Assembly (NCBI GenBank): GCA_002633005.1 | Contig: NMRA01000259.1 | Span: 216,870-276,794 of the forward strand | Direction of reading: 5' to 3' | Origin: Phoronis australis | Taxonomy: Eukaryota > Phoronida > Phoronidae | DNA length: 59,925 bases | Shown: in pieces, positions 39,301 to 54,300 of the stretch | Layout of the letters: each line of letters starts with the position of its first letter | Position numbering within the stretch: position 1 is the first letter of the stretch | Notes under the pieces: model-generated | Databases searched by the model: none | What the model was told of the DNA's origin: nothing | What the model saw: only the letters and a program-made list of their open reading frames with translations | Position numbers and translations under genes: made by a program

Positions 39301-42300
39301 AACAAACAATCAACTAACATCTCAAATGCAAGATAGCAAAACAGTCACTTAAAGAACATCAATCCAAGTGGGAATGCCTGTATGAGGCGTTCGAGCATCC
39401 ATCTCGTACCCCTTATGTGAATGGTTCAGAGGGTTCAACGTCAATTCCAGCAAACTCAACATAAAATCCCCTTTGACTACAACTTGAATAAAAAGATACA
39501 AACAGCACAATGTTAAAATCAACAGAAGCATATAAGATATGATATGATTTAAATCTACCTAGAGGTGCATAGGGCCGACTCTGGCGTGTGGGCGAGGGTG
39601 AGCTGGTGCGACCATCGCCAGGGGGTGGGGCATTGAGGAAGTTGGAGATGGTCTTCTGTGCCTTGGAGGTGTACTCCCCAAGCTCACTGCTGAGGCTTGA
39701 GATGACCGAGCCAGTGGACGAATCACTGCCCGCCTGGAAGGGACATTTAGATGGGTTAGGCAACGATGGATACAAGTAAAAAACGCCTCAGTGTGAAAGG
39801 AAAGTAGCACCACATCCCTCACCTGCATCAAAGAATTAATTTTGTCAGTTGAGGCAACTATGTAAGACACTACTCTTTAAGAAAAACAGTTCACGATTCG
39901 CATCACTAAACATGACAAAAACCCTGCAGGAACTCGGGAGATAACTTAAATTTTTTCATCTGAACATAAGATTAGATAATTTAAAAGGAGAATATTGTCA
40001 ACGATTTGGACTTAAGGAACTGTTGTGTACTAAAATCGCGCACTCAGCCTGCGGCGTGGAAACTTACACTGAGAATACGCTGCCTCATGCCCTGTGAAGC
40101 CTGTTGTGCTCCAGTCTTCGCCGCTGGCCTTGGCGGTACCCCATTGGGTCTGTGAACGTAGCCACCAGGCTCCGCCACACGCCTGTGGCTCTGTTCTCTC
40201 ATGGAGATTCCGCTGTCGCGAGACGTAGCTTCAGTAATAGTGGAGCCTGATTTTTCTGAGCTGGATGAGAAGAGCATAGCATTACATCGTCGTCTTGGCA
40301 ACATTGTTTCTGGTCTTTACCATGACTCATTTTGAGACCTGTGCCCATAGACTGTGAAAAAGCAGCCAACCGCACCCATTTCATCAAAGGTGCCATGTGC
40401 TTTTTTAAAATGCCATGATGATCTTCTAAGCTAAGTAAAAAAATCTGTCTCATTTTTGCTCATCTAAGCATTACTTTTTTGAAAATGTGAACAACTAAAA
40501 AATACCACTGACACCACACACTCGATTTTCAAAGAACACAAACCTGAACCAACTATGCTTATTTGGCCTAATAAGAACACAGACCAGAACCAACTATGCT
40601 TATTTGGCCTAATAAGAACACAGACCTGAACCAACTGTGCTTATTTGGCCTAACAAGCTCAAGACAAAGAACACAGACCTGAACCAACTATGCTTATTTG
40701 GCCTAATAAGAACACAGACCTGAACCAACTGTGCTTATTTTCCCTAACAAGAACACAGACCTGAACCAACTGTGCTTATTTGGCCTAACAAGAAAACATA
40801 ATGAAAAGAATAAGCTTCAACGCTAGCTAGTACAGTACACGCCAAAAATAATCAGAGAAAAAATGACCCAGAATTCCCTTTCATGGAGGTGGAGTGCAAA
40901 TGGAATTCCCCATCAAAGTAGCTAGAATGAGTGGATCACGATGACTCATTTCCCAACACAGTGGGGGAAGCAGTATTTTGTCTGATTTGTTTTGCCGTAC
41001 ACTGTATGTTTTCAAAATGCTAAAATTTATCACTTTGACCTCATTTGAGATTCTGCAGTTGGATTTGAATTCAACACATTGAAATGCAGTAATTAAAAAC
41101 GCCAACAAACCTTAAGAAGAACATGCGGCACACTTACCTAACAGGACTGTCTCCAGATGAGTCGAACGTGAACTGCTCACTGTCAGTCTGCAAAGATAAA
41201 ACAATTATACACTACAACTGATGGCTGAGCTGTGACCTCTTATCAGTAGCCATGTAACGACATGTGAAAAAAAATAAGTGAAGATAACTCATTGACTTAC
41301 AAGATAGCATGTAGGTTTTGGGAGTCGAACCGTTCCAGCCTCATTCTGAAGCATGTTCATAATACATCATGTTCATCCTCTCTACTGAACATCACGACAG
41401 CGAAAGCGACGTGAATAGAGCAAAAAAGCTAATCACGTCATCAACAATTCAGAAATCAGAAGTTTGTCTGTAACAGACCACTAACTGGACTCTCATCAAT
41501 GATTGTGACCCTCACATGATGGCGGAAATACTGGACTCGCAAACCAACACAATTTCTATTCCAAAACGCGACTGTTCACAATTACTGCCATAACCACAAG
41601 AGAATATAACGCACTACACTATTCACCCATGTGCACGGAGAGGTGAAACCGAGGGAAAGATGAGTTCTTAATCTCATATTATCGCTCGACTCTTGAGCCT
41701 TGTTTGGTCCAATCATTTAAAAGTGATTTTTACCCTTGTTTTTGCATTGCCATTTTTGTTGACATCAAAATCATCCACTAGTAGCAATCTTCCAGTTGCT
41801 CCTTTAAAACATGCATTTTGTACATTACGGATAAATGGTGATGATTATGAATCCTCCGTAAAAGACCTTCACTCATCATCAGAATACAGTTAGAAAGTAA
41901 TTAACCTTTTCCACCGTAAGAAGTTAGTACATAAAACAAAGTTAACACCAAATGTTACTGGCTGAGGGCTATGTATACAAAAACTTGCAAATAATCCTTA
42001 AAACGATTTACATTTCTGTTCTTTGGAGTTACGTCCCCTGAGTTGTCTGCGTAGCGCGGCTCGTCAGAATCTGAAGAGTCAGCGTCACTGTCATCACACG
42101 GTGACGAAGATGAACTTGTTGGCGACAGTGGCGCTTCAGGCACTTGCAGGTCACGTGGCGGCTGGTAGAATTGAGATTCGTCCACGGTCAGCTTCTGCCC
42201 CAGCGGAAACACGTCTGCAATAACAGCATCGAAACGCGTTAAGATTAGTCTGAAAACAGGCCATGTTTGGATAGTGAATTCAAAGTATTTATTTTGCTCA

Positions 42301-45300
42301 AGGTCAGAGTTTGTACCAAATTTTAGAAATAGCCATTTTTTACTAGCTGTACCAAATCTAGGAATTATGATCAATAACAAGCGATCATTCACGTCAATGT
42401 TTCACACCAGGGGGCACTATTGCACTATAAAACGCACAAAAACCTTGCAAGTTATTTTTGTTCAGATTGTCAAGTTTATTCTCAAACTGCGTTGATACAA
42501 CATGCAGTGTCCGTCCAATATTAGAGAAATAACATGAATGTCAAAATTGCCAATGTCCAAATCTTCCTAATCAAGAAAATTTAATTTTGGCTGAAATTTC
42601 GTTGTACCAACACAGAGAAGTTTTACCATAAATAACATCTACAAAGTGTAGGTATTGATCTCGTTTAAACCAAAGTTAAAACTTTTATAAGTCTGTTAAA
42701 TGTCACCCATTTCTTTTTTAATAAAACACGAAGCTGATACAGACGTTAACACAAGCTGGGCCAAATATTGTTATTGCTTTGCACTATTTTATTGGAAGCT
42801 CGCTCTTAACGTGTTCACAGAATTGTAGACAAACACCTACACCTTTGTCATGGCTCATTTACAAGCATTTCTCCCGTCGTCATTAGGATTGACGTTGGTA
42901 TTTAAACAACTAAGTGGCCGACTGGTGAGAAAGGTGATTAGAAGTAATCACATATTGAGCGTTATAATCCACAAGACTGCCACTGCTCTATCTTGCTAAG
43001 GCTGGTTACTTCAAGTCAGTAAGCATGTTTTTGCCAGACATCCTAGAGTCACCCATTAGACAAGGTATAAGACTGCCACTGCTCTATCTTGCTAAGGGTG
43101 GTTACTTCAAGTCAGTAAGCATGTTTTTGCCAGACATCCTAGAGTCACCCATTAGACAAGGTATAAGACTGCCACTGCTCTATCTTGCTAAGGCTGGTTA
43201 CTTCAAGTCAGTAAGCATATTTTTGCCAGACATCCTAGAGTCACCCATTAGACAAGGTATAAGACTGCCACTGCTCTATCTTGTTAAGGCTGGTTACTTC
43301 AAGTCAGTAAGCATATTTTTGCCAGACATCCTAGAGTCACCCATTAGACAAGGTATAAGACTGCCACTGCTCTATCTTGCTAAGGCTGGTTACTTCAAGT
43401 CAGTAAGCATGTTTTTGCCAGACATCCTAGAGTCACCCATTAGACAAGGTATAAGACTGCCACTGCTCTATCTTGCTAAGGCTGGTTACTTCAAGTCAGT
43501 AAGCATGTTTTTGCCAGACATCCTAGAGTCACCCATTAGACAAGGTATAAGACTGCCACTGCTCTATCTTGCTAAGGCTGGTTACTTCAAGTCAGTAAGC
43601 ATGTTTTTGCCAGACATCCTAGAGTCACCCATTAGACAAGGTATAAGNGTCTGCAATAACAGCATCGAAACGCGTTAATATTAGTCTGAAAACAGAGGCC
43701 AGTTTTGGATAGTGAAAGTATTTATTTTGCTCAGGTCAGAGTTTGTACCAAATTTTAGAAATAGCCATTTTTTACTAGCTGTACCAAATCTAGGAATTAT
43801 GATTAATAACAAGCGATCATTCACGTCAATGTTTCACACCAGGGGGCACTATTGCACTATAAAACGCACAAAAACCTTGCAAGTTATTTTTGTTCAGATT
43901 GTCAAGTTTATTTTCAAACTGCGTTGATACAACATGCAGTGTCCGTCCAATATTTGAGAAATAACATGAATGTCAAAATTGCCAATGTCCAAATCTTCCT
44001 AATCAAGAAAATTTAATTTTGGCTGAAATTTCGTTGTACCAACACAGAGAAGTTTTACCATAAATAACATCTACAAAGTGTAGGTACTGATCTCGTTTAA
44101 ACCAAAGTTAAAACTTTTATAAGTCTGTTAAATGTCACCCATTTCTTTTTTAATAAAACACGAAGCTGATACAGACGTTAACACAAGCTGGGCCAAATAT
44201 TGTTATTACTTTGAACTATTTTATTGGAAGCTCGCTCTTAACGTGTTCACAGAATTGTAGACAAACACCTACACCTTTGTCATGGCTCATTTACCAGCAT
44301 TTCTCCCGTCGTCATTAGGATTGATGCTGGTATTTAAACAACTAAGTGGCCGACTGGTGAGAAAGGTGATTAGAAGTAATCACATATTGAGCGTTATAAT
44401 CCACAAGACTGCCACTGCTCTATCTTGCTAAGGCTGGTTACTTCAAGTCAGTAAGCATATTTTTGCCAAACATCCTAGAGTCACCCATTAGACAAGGTAT
44501 AAGACTGTTACTGCTCTATCTTGCTAAGGCTGGTTACTTCAAGTCAGTAAGCATATTTTTGCCAGACATCCCAGAGTCACCCATTAGACAAGGTATAAGA
44601 CTGCCACTGCTCTATCTTGCTAAGGCTGGTTACTTCAAGTCAGTAAGCATATTTTTGCCAAACATCCTAGAGTCACCCATTAGACAAAGTATCCATGACA
44701 GACATAACTGTAGTTGCACTGACCTGGTGTACCACCATTGATGTCACTGTTCATCATGTCGGTGACAAAATCACTGAGAGACGAGTATGATGAGCTGGTG
44801 CTCTCGGCACCATCGCTGTCTGAACCGGACTCGTCTGCAACGGAAAGGGGCAGATGGATTCAGTATGAAATGAATGACTCACGTCATTTCACAAGAAGTG
44901 ACTGCCACAGAGACATAATTTGAAGTCATGTTGCGCGTATCTGATAGGTTGTCAGCGGCACCATTGGTCAGTTGCATCATTGGTCAGTGGCATCATTGGT
45001 CAGTGGTCCTGCTAAGTAGCAAGTACTGAGCGTGAAACAAGTTAGGATAAGCATCTGAACAATCGTTACTCTATCATGTCATTGTTAAGTACTGTTACGT
45101 AAGGTATCGAAGCCTTCTCAAGAGTTCAAGCAGCAACGTGCAATAATTACAAGATTGTTTTGTTTTGTTTGTTCTCTCATCACAATCATCATACAAATTT
45201 ATGCCTGGGCATATTCCCATGAGCCTGAACAAAGTTGTAAGATGGACACAATATAACACAGCAATAGGACTAGGCAGCTCAAACTGCTGATAAAAACACA

Positions 45301-48300
45301 CCAATTTCACATGAAGTTGTCCAACCAATGACTCTCAGCACATAAGTATTGCTTATAACACTGTAATTACGACGATAAACATCTATGATGCTAACCTACT
45401 AACAAATAACCAGAGCAAGAAAGAGAGTAAAATGATTTTAATAATTCAAATAGCTGGTGTTAGCGCAGAGATTATGTGCTCAAAGAAACAGAAACTTGGC
45501 TAAAACAATACTAAGGTAATGTGCACTTTAAAGTGTCTACACAATGCTTACACTGTTCATCAGCTTTTGATGCTGTCAAAAAAAAGAAAACGCTACAACA
45601 TGCAACCTGTATAAACCAACACATTGAGTCATTTTAGACTTACACAAAAACATGAGTTATGTTTCTGTCGACTCCCACATGCTTCAGACATGTTGAGGAT
45701 TTTAATTTAGGACTAGGCAACTCAAACTGGTGATAAAAACACGACATTTCAGATGAACTTGCCACAAGTTTGTTCAGTGTTTTCCCTACATTTATTCAAT
45801 TATTAGAACTATAAACCGTGCCTGGAAAGTTACGAGCAATTTCTTGGTATTAGGCGAGACTAGAGCGGCAAAACAACAGAATTGACAATTCTCGCCATTG
45901 TCTGCCAGACAATTGTTTTAGTCAGGGCTGGCAAATTTACCATCTATATACACTTAATTAAAATGTTCTGCCAATTAACGCTTGGCATTTAAGCTCAACG
46001 GCGGAGCTAATGGCTTCAACTCCGAGCTACTACAAATTTCTGGAAAATTACTTTTTTCGCCGAGAACGTCCCCTTCAACAATTAATTTACAATGAACAAC
46101 CAAAGACAGTGAGTAACGACAGACACTGGCAACAATAGTTTTTAAAAGTTGGAAGAATTTCATGGCACTCACCCACAATGAAACAATCGAGAAAAACATT
46201 AAATAAATAGAATATGAGCCAGAAATTTTTGCCTTGAAATTTTGCAGACTTTCAGCGACCAAAAATATTAACCTTTATTAAAAATTTCAGTTGGGAAACT
46301 CTTCAGCTGTTCTTCACAACAATTGCAAAAATTTTCACTTATCAATTTTCAAAACTAAATGCCTTGACCTTTTTGCAGACAACAGAATCATGTTGAAACA
46401 CTTTTTAAAAGTGAATTTCCTCGTATCGGCCAAATGGGTGAGAAATTCCAATACTCTCATAACAACAACAACAAAAACAACAACAAAAACAACAACAACA
46501 ACAACAACACATGACAAATTAGCCAACCTGTAGGCCCTGGTGCAACAACAAAATATTGCATAATATCAAACCAGAGTGCTCATCAACAATAACACACTTA
46601 AGTGCACATAAACATCCAACATCTATCAAAAGCAACTCCAGCAGATAACCAATTATTTCACTGTCTGTCAAAAATAATATATATATAATAAATACACTGT
46701 CCATTAATCATGGAAAATCTCGCAAATTTAATTGCATTGCATTCCCAAAAGGATCAGTGAATCGAAATTCTATTGCAACTCCCTTTACACAGTATTCTTT
46801 CCCACTGACTAGTCTTGCCTAATGACTCGGAGTTACCACTAGTTCTCTTGATTAAACACCAGATGGCGTAGCTGACTCTAGCATGACTGAATTCAACCTT
46901 TCCCAATGCAACGGAGATGAGCAAGTCTGCAGTTTAATCCACACATTTAGAGAGTAGTTGTTATGGCTGTTTTAGTCAAGAAGTACATCCCACCGACCGA
47001 AATTCCCCAAAACAGGAGGACTGCAGCATTGGTGGAGAAAGCCATATTAGGACATAATATGGACCTTTGAACCCATGCTCATGACCTACGACCTAACACC
47101 AGTAAACCCATAACAGTCAGGCACTTTAAACACTTCAATTAAGAGCACTTAAAACGTCCAAAGACGATCATTCAACACTCTTAACTGCAAGGCATTCTTA
47201 TTCTCAGCTACAGTTCAGAAAGATTCGTTTCTTGTGGACCTGTTTCATCTCGTTAGGAACGCACTGAGAGAGTGCAAATGAAACTAAATCTGGCCAACAA
47301 CAGGTCCGGTGTTTTGTCCGGCCGTAAGAAATGACAGCGCAGGTAGTCCACCACCTCCCGAGGATGTGCACATGACTCTACTAATTAAACAGTGAAGGCA
47401 GAAGTGGCAAGACCAGTTGCACGGCTTTAAAAAAGATTTTACATTGGATTTTTGGAAATTAACTAAAAAGATGAGCAATTTGCATCGGATGCCACGAGAG
47501 CACAACGGAGAATCCACACTTGCAAAACGCTGAAAAGAAATCTTTTGAAGCAACAGATGCTTGATAAAAATCCCGCAAAAATTTAAATTTGACACGTGAG
47601 AATAATTATTGTTCACACAATCTTTGTTTTAAACCCATGAAACAAAAACGCAAACTTCCCATAGGTAAAAATTAAAAGCGAGACTGGCAAGAGATCTTTT
47701 ATTTATGCTGCTGCTGTTGCAATATGGAACTCTCTTAGCCCGGAAATTAAACAATACGATTCCGATCAATTAATACTTAAATAAAGAAACGATAACAACT
47801 ACGTCACTCAGAACAAATGACAAAAAGTGTCACTCTACAAGAACTTACTGATCATAGTGAGAAACGATTTGAGACGATGCTCAACTTCCGAAGCCCCTGG
47901 AAGGTGGCCAATGACAGACCACAACCTACTCCCTGTTGGGGTCAAAGCTCAATACATTCAATACCATGCAGGGAAAGACAGCCAATGGCGAGAAGGGCAG
48001 TCTCATCTAGCCATATGTGTTTAGTCCTGATACTTTCATTCAGAAACCACCACTTTGGTAGTGTACAGATGCACACAATGTACACTCCATGTCAAAGGTA
48101 AATGGCTGTAACTGAACAAAATACCATTTCCCCCAGTCCCGATGAGTAATTCCGTGTACGACAAACCACACGGGCCCGTCATGTCTCTTCATTCCAGCAA
48201 AGCTCTTAAAACTATACTGCCAAAAAGTCCAGTCATGCCTGATCGAGTAAAATGATTACAGTCATGGTGATTTCCACTTCCGATTTCTTCCGGTGTATAC

Positions 48301-51300
48301 TATATGTCATGAAGAATTACTACGGTTCTGTCAGTTACCATAAATCATGCGGATAGAGTAAATAGACAAGCAATACACCCACTTGACACCGACGTCAATG
48401 CCATAGCAACACACAATCAACCAATCACAGAACGACGACAGTCAAGACAAAATATCAGACCTACCAGTTGGTACATCATCGCTATGGACCATGTCTTTAA
48501 CAGTCCTTATGGCGGCCGCCAGAGTCGTCGTGTCGTTGCACACTTGGAAGTGAATGGGCTGCAGAGTGTGGCAATACCACTTAGGCTTGTCGCCGATGAG
48601 GGACGGGTCGAAGACACCCGTATGTATACGTGTGAACACAACATTCTGGGGCGTGAGAGACCACTCGGCAAAATATTCCACAGCCTACAGGGGAGATAAT
48701 ACGATCGATTTATGAGACACTAGCAGCTTATCAACAATTGATCAAAATAGAATTCCTGATAATTAGAGTTTTGTCCATTCAAACAAATACTTGCAATAGG
48801 TGGCGAGAACAGCAGATGTCCCACAAATCTCTGACCGTAAAAAGGCCAGAAGAAGAGAGGGGGTGGGGGAAGGGAGGTAGGGNNNNNNNNNNNNNNNNNN
48901 NNNNNNNNNNNNNNNNNNNNNNNNNNNNNNNNNNNNNNNNNNNNNNNNNNNNNNNNNNNNGGGTAGGGGGGAAAGGTGAGGAAGCAGAGAGGGAGAGGGA
49001 GGGAGGGGGGAGGAACGGAAGAGGGGGGCAGAGGGGAGTGAGGTAGGGAGGACAGAGAAACCAGTTTATTTTTTCATCACATAAGACAGAATTACAGGAT
49101 TTGGTGGCCAGAAAAGGCTGGTTGCTAATAGCTGACCACCATAAATAATAAATAAAGAATTACACTAAAGACAATAAAACATAGCAACTCGAAGAATAAA
49201 AGAAGAATAAATCAATTAGTTGCTGTCAGTCAACAAAAGCGCGACCCTTACCTGAGTCCTGGCCAATCTGTGAGTGAACACTGATTTGACAGGTCGCGAC
49301 TTCATGAAGCTGCTCATTTGGAAACCGACCACGGGACGAGGGTAAAGCCTCAGGGTACGAGTGTGCTCATTGAAGTTGCCCAAAACATTCTGAGAGTTGA
49401 AGAAACGCACCTGTAACACAGAGAAATGCACGCACGGTCAAGACGTGTGGGCATTGAGTGTGAAGTCGAGTGTTTAGATTACTCCAGATGAATCAAAGCA
49501 ACATTAGGCACTCTACCATTGACGGAGTTCCTCAACTATAACATGCCATTAGTAGCGCTGATGTGAAATCATTGTAAGCCCGGAATATGGTGAAGGTCCA
49601 TTTCAGAATTTGAACGTGACTGCTGGTTTAAAGACAGAGACAACTACTAATGACTTCGGTCATTTGCCTCGTTTCCTTTGCACCATTTCCACTGATGGGT
49701 ATCTGCGTTTTCATGTGAAACTGTGTGTATTGATACATAATCAGTCAAACTTATGGTATGGCAATGAAATAAACGATGTAGACAGTATGACCACTTTCCA
49801 CACCCAGTCGATAGCTAATTCTTCCACAGTTTCATAAGAAAAAAAAACTAACTGATATGCCCAATTTTTAAAGCAGCTATAAATCTGCAATCCACCATAA
49901 AAACAAATTTTTGACTTTGACCAATGTTATAAAAAATTCATCACAAATTAATTATTTTTTAGTCAAATTGAAGATGATTTCAGGAAAGAATTAATAGTTT
50001 GCTATTCCTTGAGATGAGCACGTAATGTACCAATCTATCCTCTAAATCAAGAAAGTTCCTTGCAAACTTGGAAATCACTTCTCATCCACGTAAAGAACAA
50101 GTTGCAGTAAATTTTGCAATGGCAAGTGGTCCGAGTCAAGGTTCACATCTTGGACGTAGGTTCATAACCACTTTAAGGAAAATTTGTTAAAATTTCTATC
50201 ACATATTCTAATTGAAACTTGCAAGTTCTTGCAGAGTGAAATGTGTTTGCCTGAAGCATTTTATGAATCATACCATGGCCACCCTGGTTGCTATGTCAAC
50301 AGCGTCAACGTCGTTGCCGAAGATGAGAGGGTTGAAGCCAGCTCCAACTCCGGGAAAGCTGTCCTGCCGCGGCAACGCATCGGGGTTCTCCACGATTGTA
50401 TCAAGGTTTTTGATTGGCTGCGGGCTCATGCTCATGCTCGCGAGAGCCTGTAAAGAAGAGAAAGGGTTTTGAAAATAACATCAACACAGTTATGTTCACG
50501 TGCGTTCCATAGAATGACAAAAATTAAGTGTTTTCAACTCAGAGAAGAAGAAAGCTTCAAAGCAAAATGAAGTTCTTCACCCATTTTGGCTGCTTGATTT
50601 TCTACTAATTGAATAGTCGAGATATTGCCGTGCAAAATCTGTCCGTTCTCAACAACTGATTGTGCGTGACGTCATTGTAACGGTGGTGAGCAACAACTTA
50701 TGACTCAAACACTTTTCACAGTTTTCTCTGCAGACAGCTTCCTGCACTTTCCGTACAAAAATCAAATTTGTAGCATTCCAAACTGGCCAAGACCTAACAA
50801 TAGTGTCAATGAGCTTGCTGATTACAGAATTTTGTTTAAAAAAAACATGAAATCAAATCTTAAGGATTTTTCGAAAGTTCAAAATATTTCCTCTGTACAT
50901 GGAACAAACAATAAAAATACCACATATTACTTTCCTCAATTCTGACTCTAATCCAACATCCAACAATGGAATTACGCCCAGAAATGTTTCAACAGTACTA
51001 CAAAAAGCAACCACAACTTATAAAATTAAGAAACTAAATTCATATTACCTGTCTCAAGTGATTAGTTAGAACAGTGCCCTCGGGTTCAGGAAATGCCGGC
51101 AGATTATCACCTGTTCTTGGAGGAGTTATCTGCAATGCAGATTATGTCAAATCAATTTGCTTACACACAGAAAAACATTTAACGTCAGGAATAAATGTCA
51201 TTTCACCAAGAGCAACCAAGCCTAAAGATCTCATTAACGGAGACAAATACGCTCAAGAAAAACATGCCATAATTATAATTAATCCTATTACGGCTCAAGG

Positions 51301-54300
51301 TGATTCACCCACTAGGAAAACAAAATGTATGACAGGCTTTTCTTCAACCAGACTTAAGCGATATTTGAAATTAGTAGCATGAACATCTGATCAGAAAAAT
51401 TTCAGCAGGTTACAGGAATACAAGGTGTGAATTCAGAAACGTATCAAGCAGTACTACTTTAATTACGGCAATAATTAACTAAATCTAAGCATCTCTGTTT
51501 AGAGTAATCACATGTTTCAAAGGACTTGTAACATTACAAGTTGTGAATGCCCGTAATTTCTCACAACGTAGCCTAATGGAAGTTAACTATACTGTAACTG
51601 AAGAAAAATTGAGAAATAAAAATTCAGCCTGTTTGTCCGAAATTGGCAAGATTTTACCAGAAGAATGCAATTTCCCACCAAACGAACAAATCGCCATGTT
51701 GGTGGGATTCCAATCCACTCTCCCAGACAAGAAGTGTGTACAAACAATCGTGCCACTAAGAACCACTTGCAGGTCAATAACAGACATTAAATGTGTTCAA
51801 AATCAATCGGTCCTTCAAAAATATCAATTTTGACTAATTTTGACTTCAAATACGAGCTGATCATTAGCTTCAGGGTCCAGGCCACTCTTAGAGCATGGAG
51901 GGCAACAATGTAACCTTTCTGTCTCCGATGATGGAGGAAATCGAGTCACTTATTGTGCGGAACAGACTAAAGATTGTGAACAGAAAATACATGCCGCTGG
52001 TCCTACCAATTCTAGACTGCTACTCACTGCATGCAGTGTAATAACTATCTGCAGCATCAGTAGGGTTGTCTTAAACAACACCCCTAATTATGGCTGTATT
52101 TGCCACCACATAACAAATATTTTCCACACGGGAAACGGCCACAGCAGTGGCTAGAGTCAAAAGCAAGAGGGTCACAAGCCAGGGAGAGTTTGATCATGCG
52201 TCATTTGCGAGATACCAGTACAGCGAGACATGTCAGCTTAAGACAGCCAAGGGTCAGTTTTCATGCAAATCACATCTACAAATTTTTGCCTCTGTCCAGT
52301 GACAAGCATACTGTAATTCTGTTGAGTTTGTCTTACTGTCTGTTTGTTTTTACTGAGGACCCCTATGGAAAGCAGTGTAAACTGATGGGGCTACCCTCAT
52401 TGTAAATATTACATTAAATAAATAAAATGAATAAATAAATAAAATACTGCTACTATGAGGGTAGTGATGTAATGTTAATACTTATTGCAAACACAAGCAA
52501 GATTTTGCCTATTGCTGGCATATGGTCTCAGATACCTAGATAGCTCACGAAAGACATTAGGATAAAACTTTGTGAATGCAAACCAAAACACTATCAATGG
52601 GTGTAGTGAAGGAAAGCATTACTAGTATATGGGCGGCACTTTACTGAAGGACAATCGAAAAACATTAAAAACAATTCCGCATAATTATCAAAAAATAATG
52701 ACCATGATCAGTTAGAATACTTAAAAGTGGGTGAGACAGGCCTGTTCAGTGACATTCCTCAACTCATAAAACGTCACAGCAGTTTGTGATAACCCCTCCT
52801 TGCGTTTACATTCAGTAAGTACAGACTGTTGAACTGCAAGACAGTGTGCAGGAAATTTGCTTATTCAGACTTGGCTCAAAATAACGATCTTAGGTTTAGA
52901 GACCAATAAGTCACTGTCATTATTTTCTCATAAGTAAACCCAGAGTTCAAGGCCACTTTCATTGCCAATAATTTCACCTGTCCGTTGCTGCTGCAGAAGT
53001 GCAGTTAGGTGTCACACGCCATCAACTAAACTTACCATACTTTTAGGTTGAACGTGAACAAAGATAGGTTTACACCAAGCTTAGCACAAAACATGAATCG
53101 GAAATTCAACACGCGATGTACTTCAAGGAAACGGTTAAATTCCACACAATATATCTGTCAGTTTCAATTCAAGTCTTAAGAGTTAAGTTTTGGGTAGATC
53201 CTGAGATGATACAGAGTGAAACGGCCAAAGGAGCAGCAATGCCTGCTAATGGCTGGCAGGAAAGAGAAACACAGAAATCAACGCACTCTGTCCGCCATAT
53301 CGGAAGTTTACGTGAACACTCTTCCCCATAGGAATCTCAAAGTTGCCAAAGCCAGAGATGGTGTATAGATAGCCAGAGAGGGTATATAGACAGGGGAAAA
53401 GCCAAAACCTGCAAGGCTACTGATACCTTCTGTTCATCCTAGAAGAATTTACAAAATGTACAAAAATTAATGCACGGGGCACAGGGCTGTGAACCAACAA
53501 TTTCAGGCAGAAATGGACGTCGTGTTTGTAGGCGCATAAGATGGTGGGTCTGTAAACAGACCGAAAGTTACATTAATTCAAGTGTCACTACAAGAACACT
53601 AGAGATTGGTATTGTGACAAATACGTAGTACAGAGACTGCAGATTAGTTTGAGGAATTTAGACAAGTTAGGCACAGCCACACTATCGTACTCATCTCAGT
53701 TAAAGCCCATGCTAGACCCAAACACCCACACATGACATCACCAACACACATGCTCCCCACAGTGCACACCCCCAACGGTTAGGATCGCAGCTTCTTTAAA
53801 AGTGTCAGTGAGTCGTCGAGAATGCCAATCTCATGAGAATTTTAGCTCACAAATGTTATCAACTCGCCCTTGGTGGCACCTTGCCACATTTGGGTGGAAA
53901 AAACTCATTTATTTTTAAATTAAAGGAAACATAAAATGGCACCTTTGGCTTAATAAATTATTTTTAATAAATATTTGCTTGCGGGCAAAAACTGAAGGCA
54001 TTTGCATGAGTAAATCGACCGTTCGGGTAACCGCCAATCCCAACTTCTCAAAAATTTTATTTTAAAACACTCATACTCGACTTAAAGCCCAGTATAATTT
54101 TTAAATTTCCCAATTAAGCGGTCTGGAAGATAAATCAAATGAGTGTCAGCCAGAAGTAAGTTATAGACTGTTGCTATGGACAACACAGCATGGTAGATGT
54201 ACTAGTCAGGTGTACTTAAAGAACAAAGGACTCTGAGAAATATACCTTTGCTGTTGGCAATTACCAGGGGGTGGAAACAATGCCAAGGCAGCACCTCTAA

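Noticed and set aside
41326-41345. B-box match GGTTCGACTCC on the minus strand
   Set aside because: The flanking bases do not form a T-arm and no A-box lies upstream, so it is not a tRNA gene or clear SINE.
43025-43678. 217-codon plus-strand open frame made of 32-residue repeats
   Set aside because: It is the 96-bp minisatellite read through; the unit length is a multiple of three, and it lies in an intron with no gene features.
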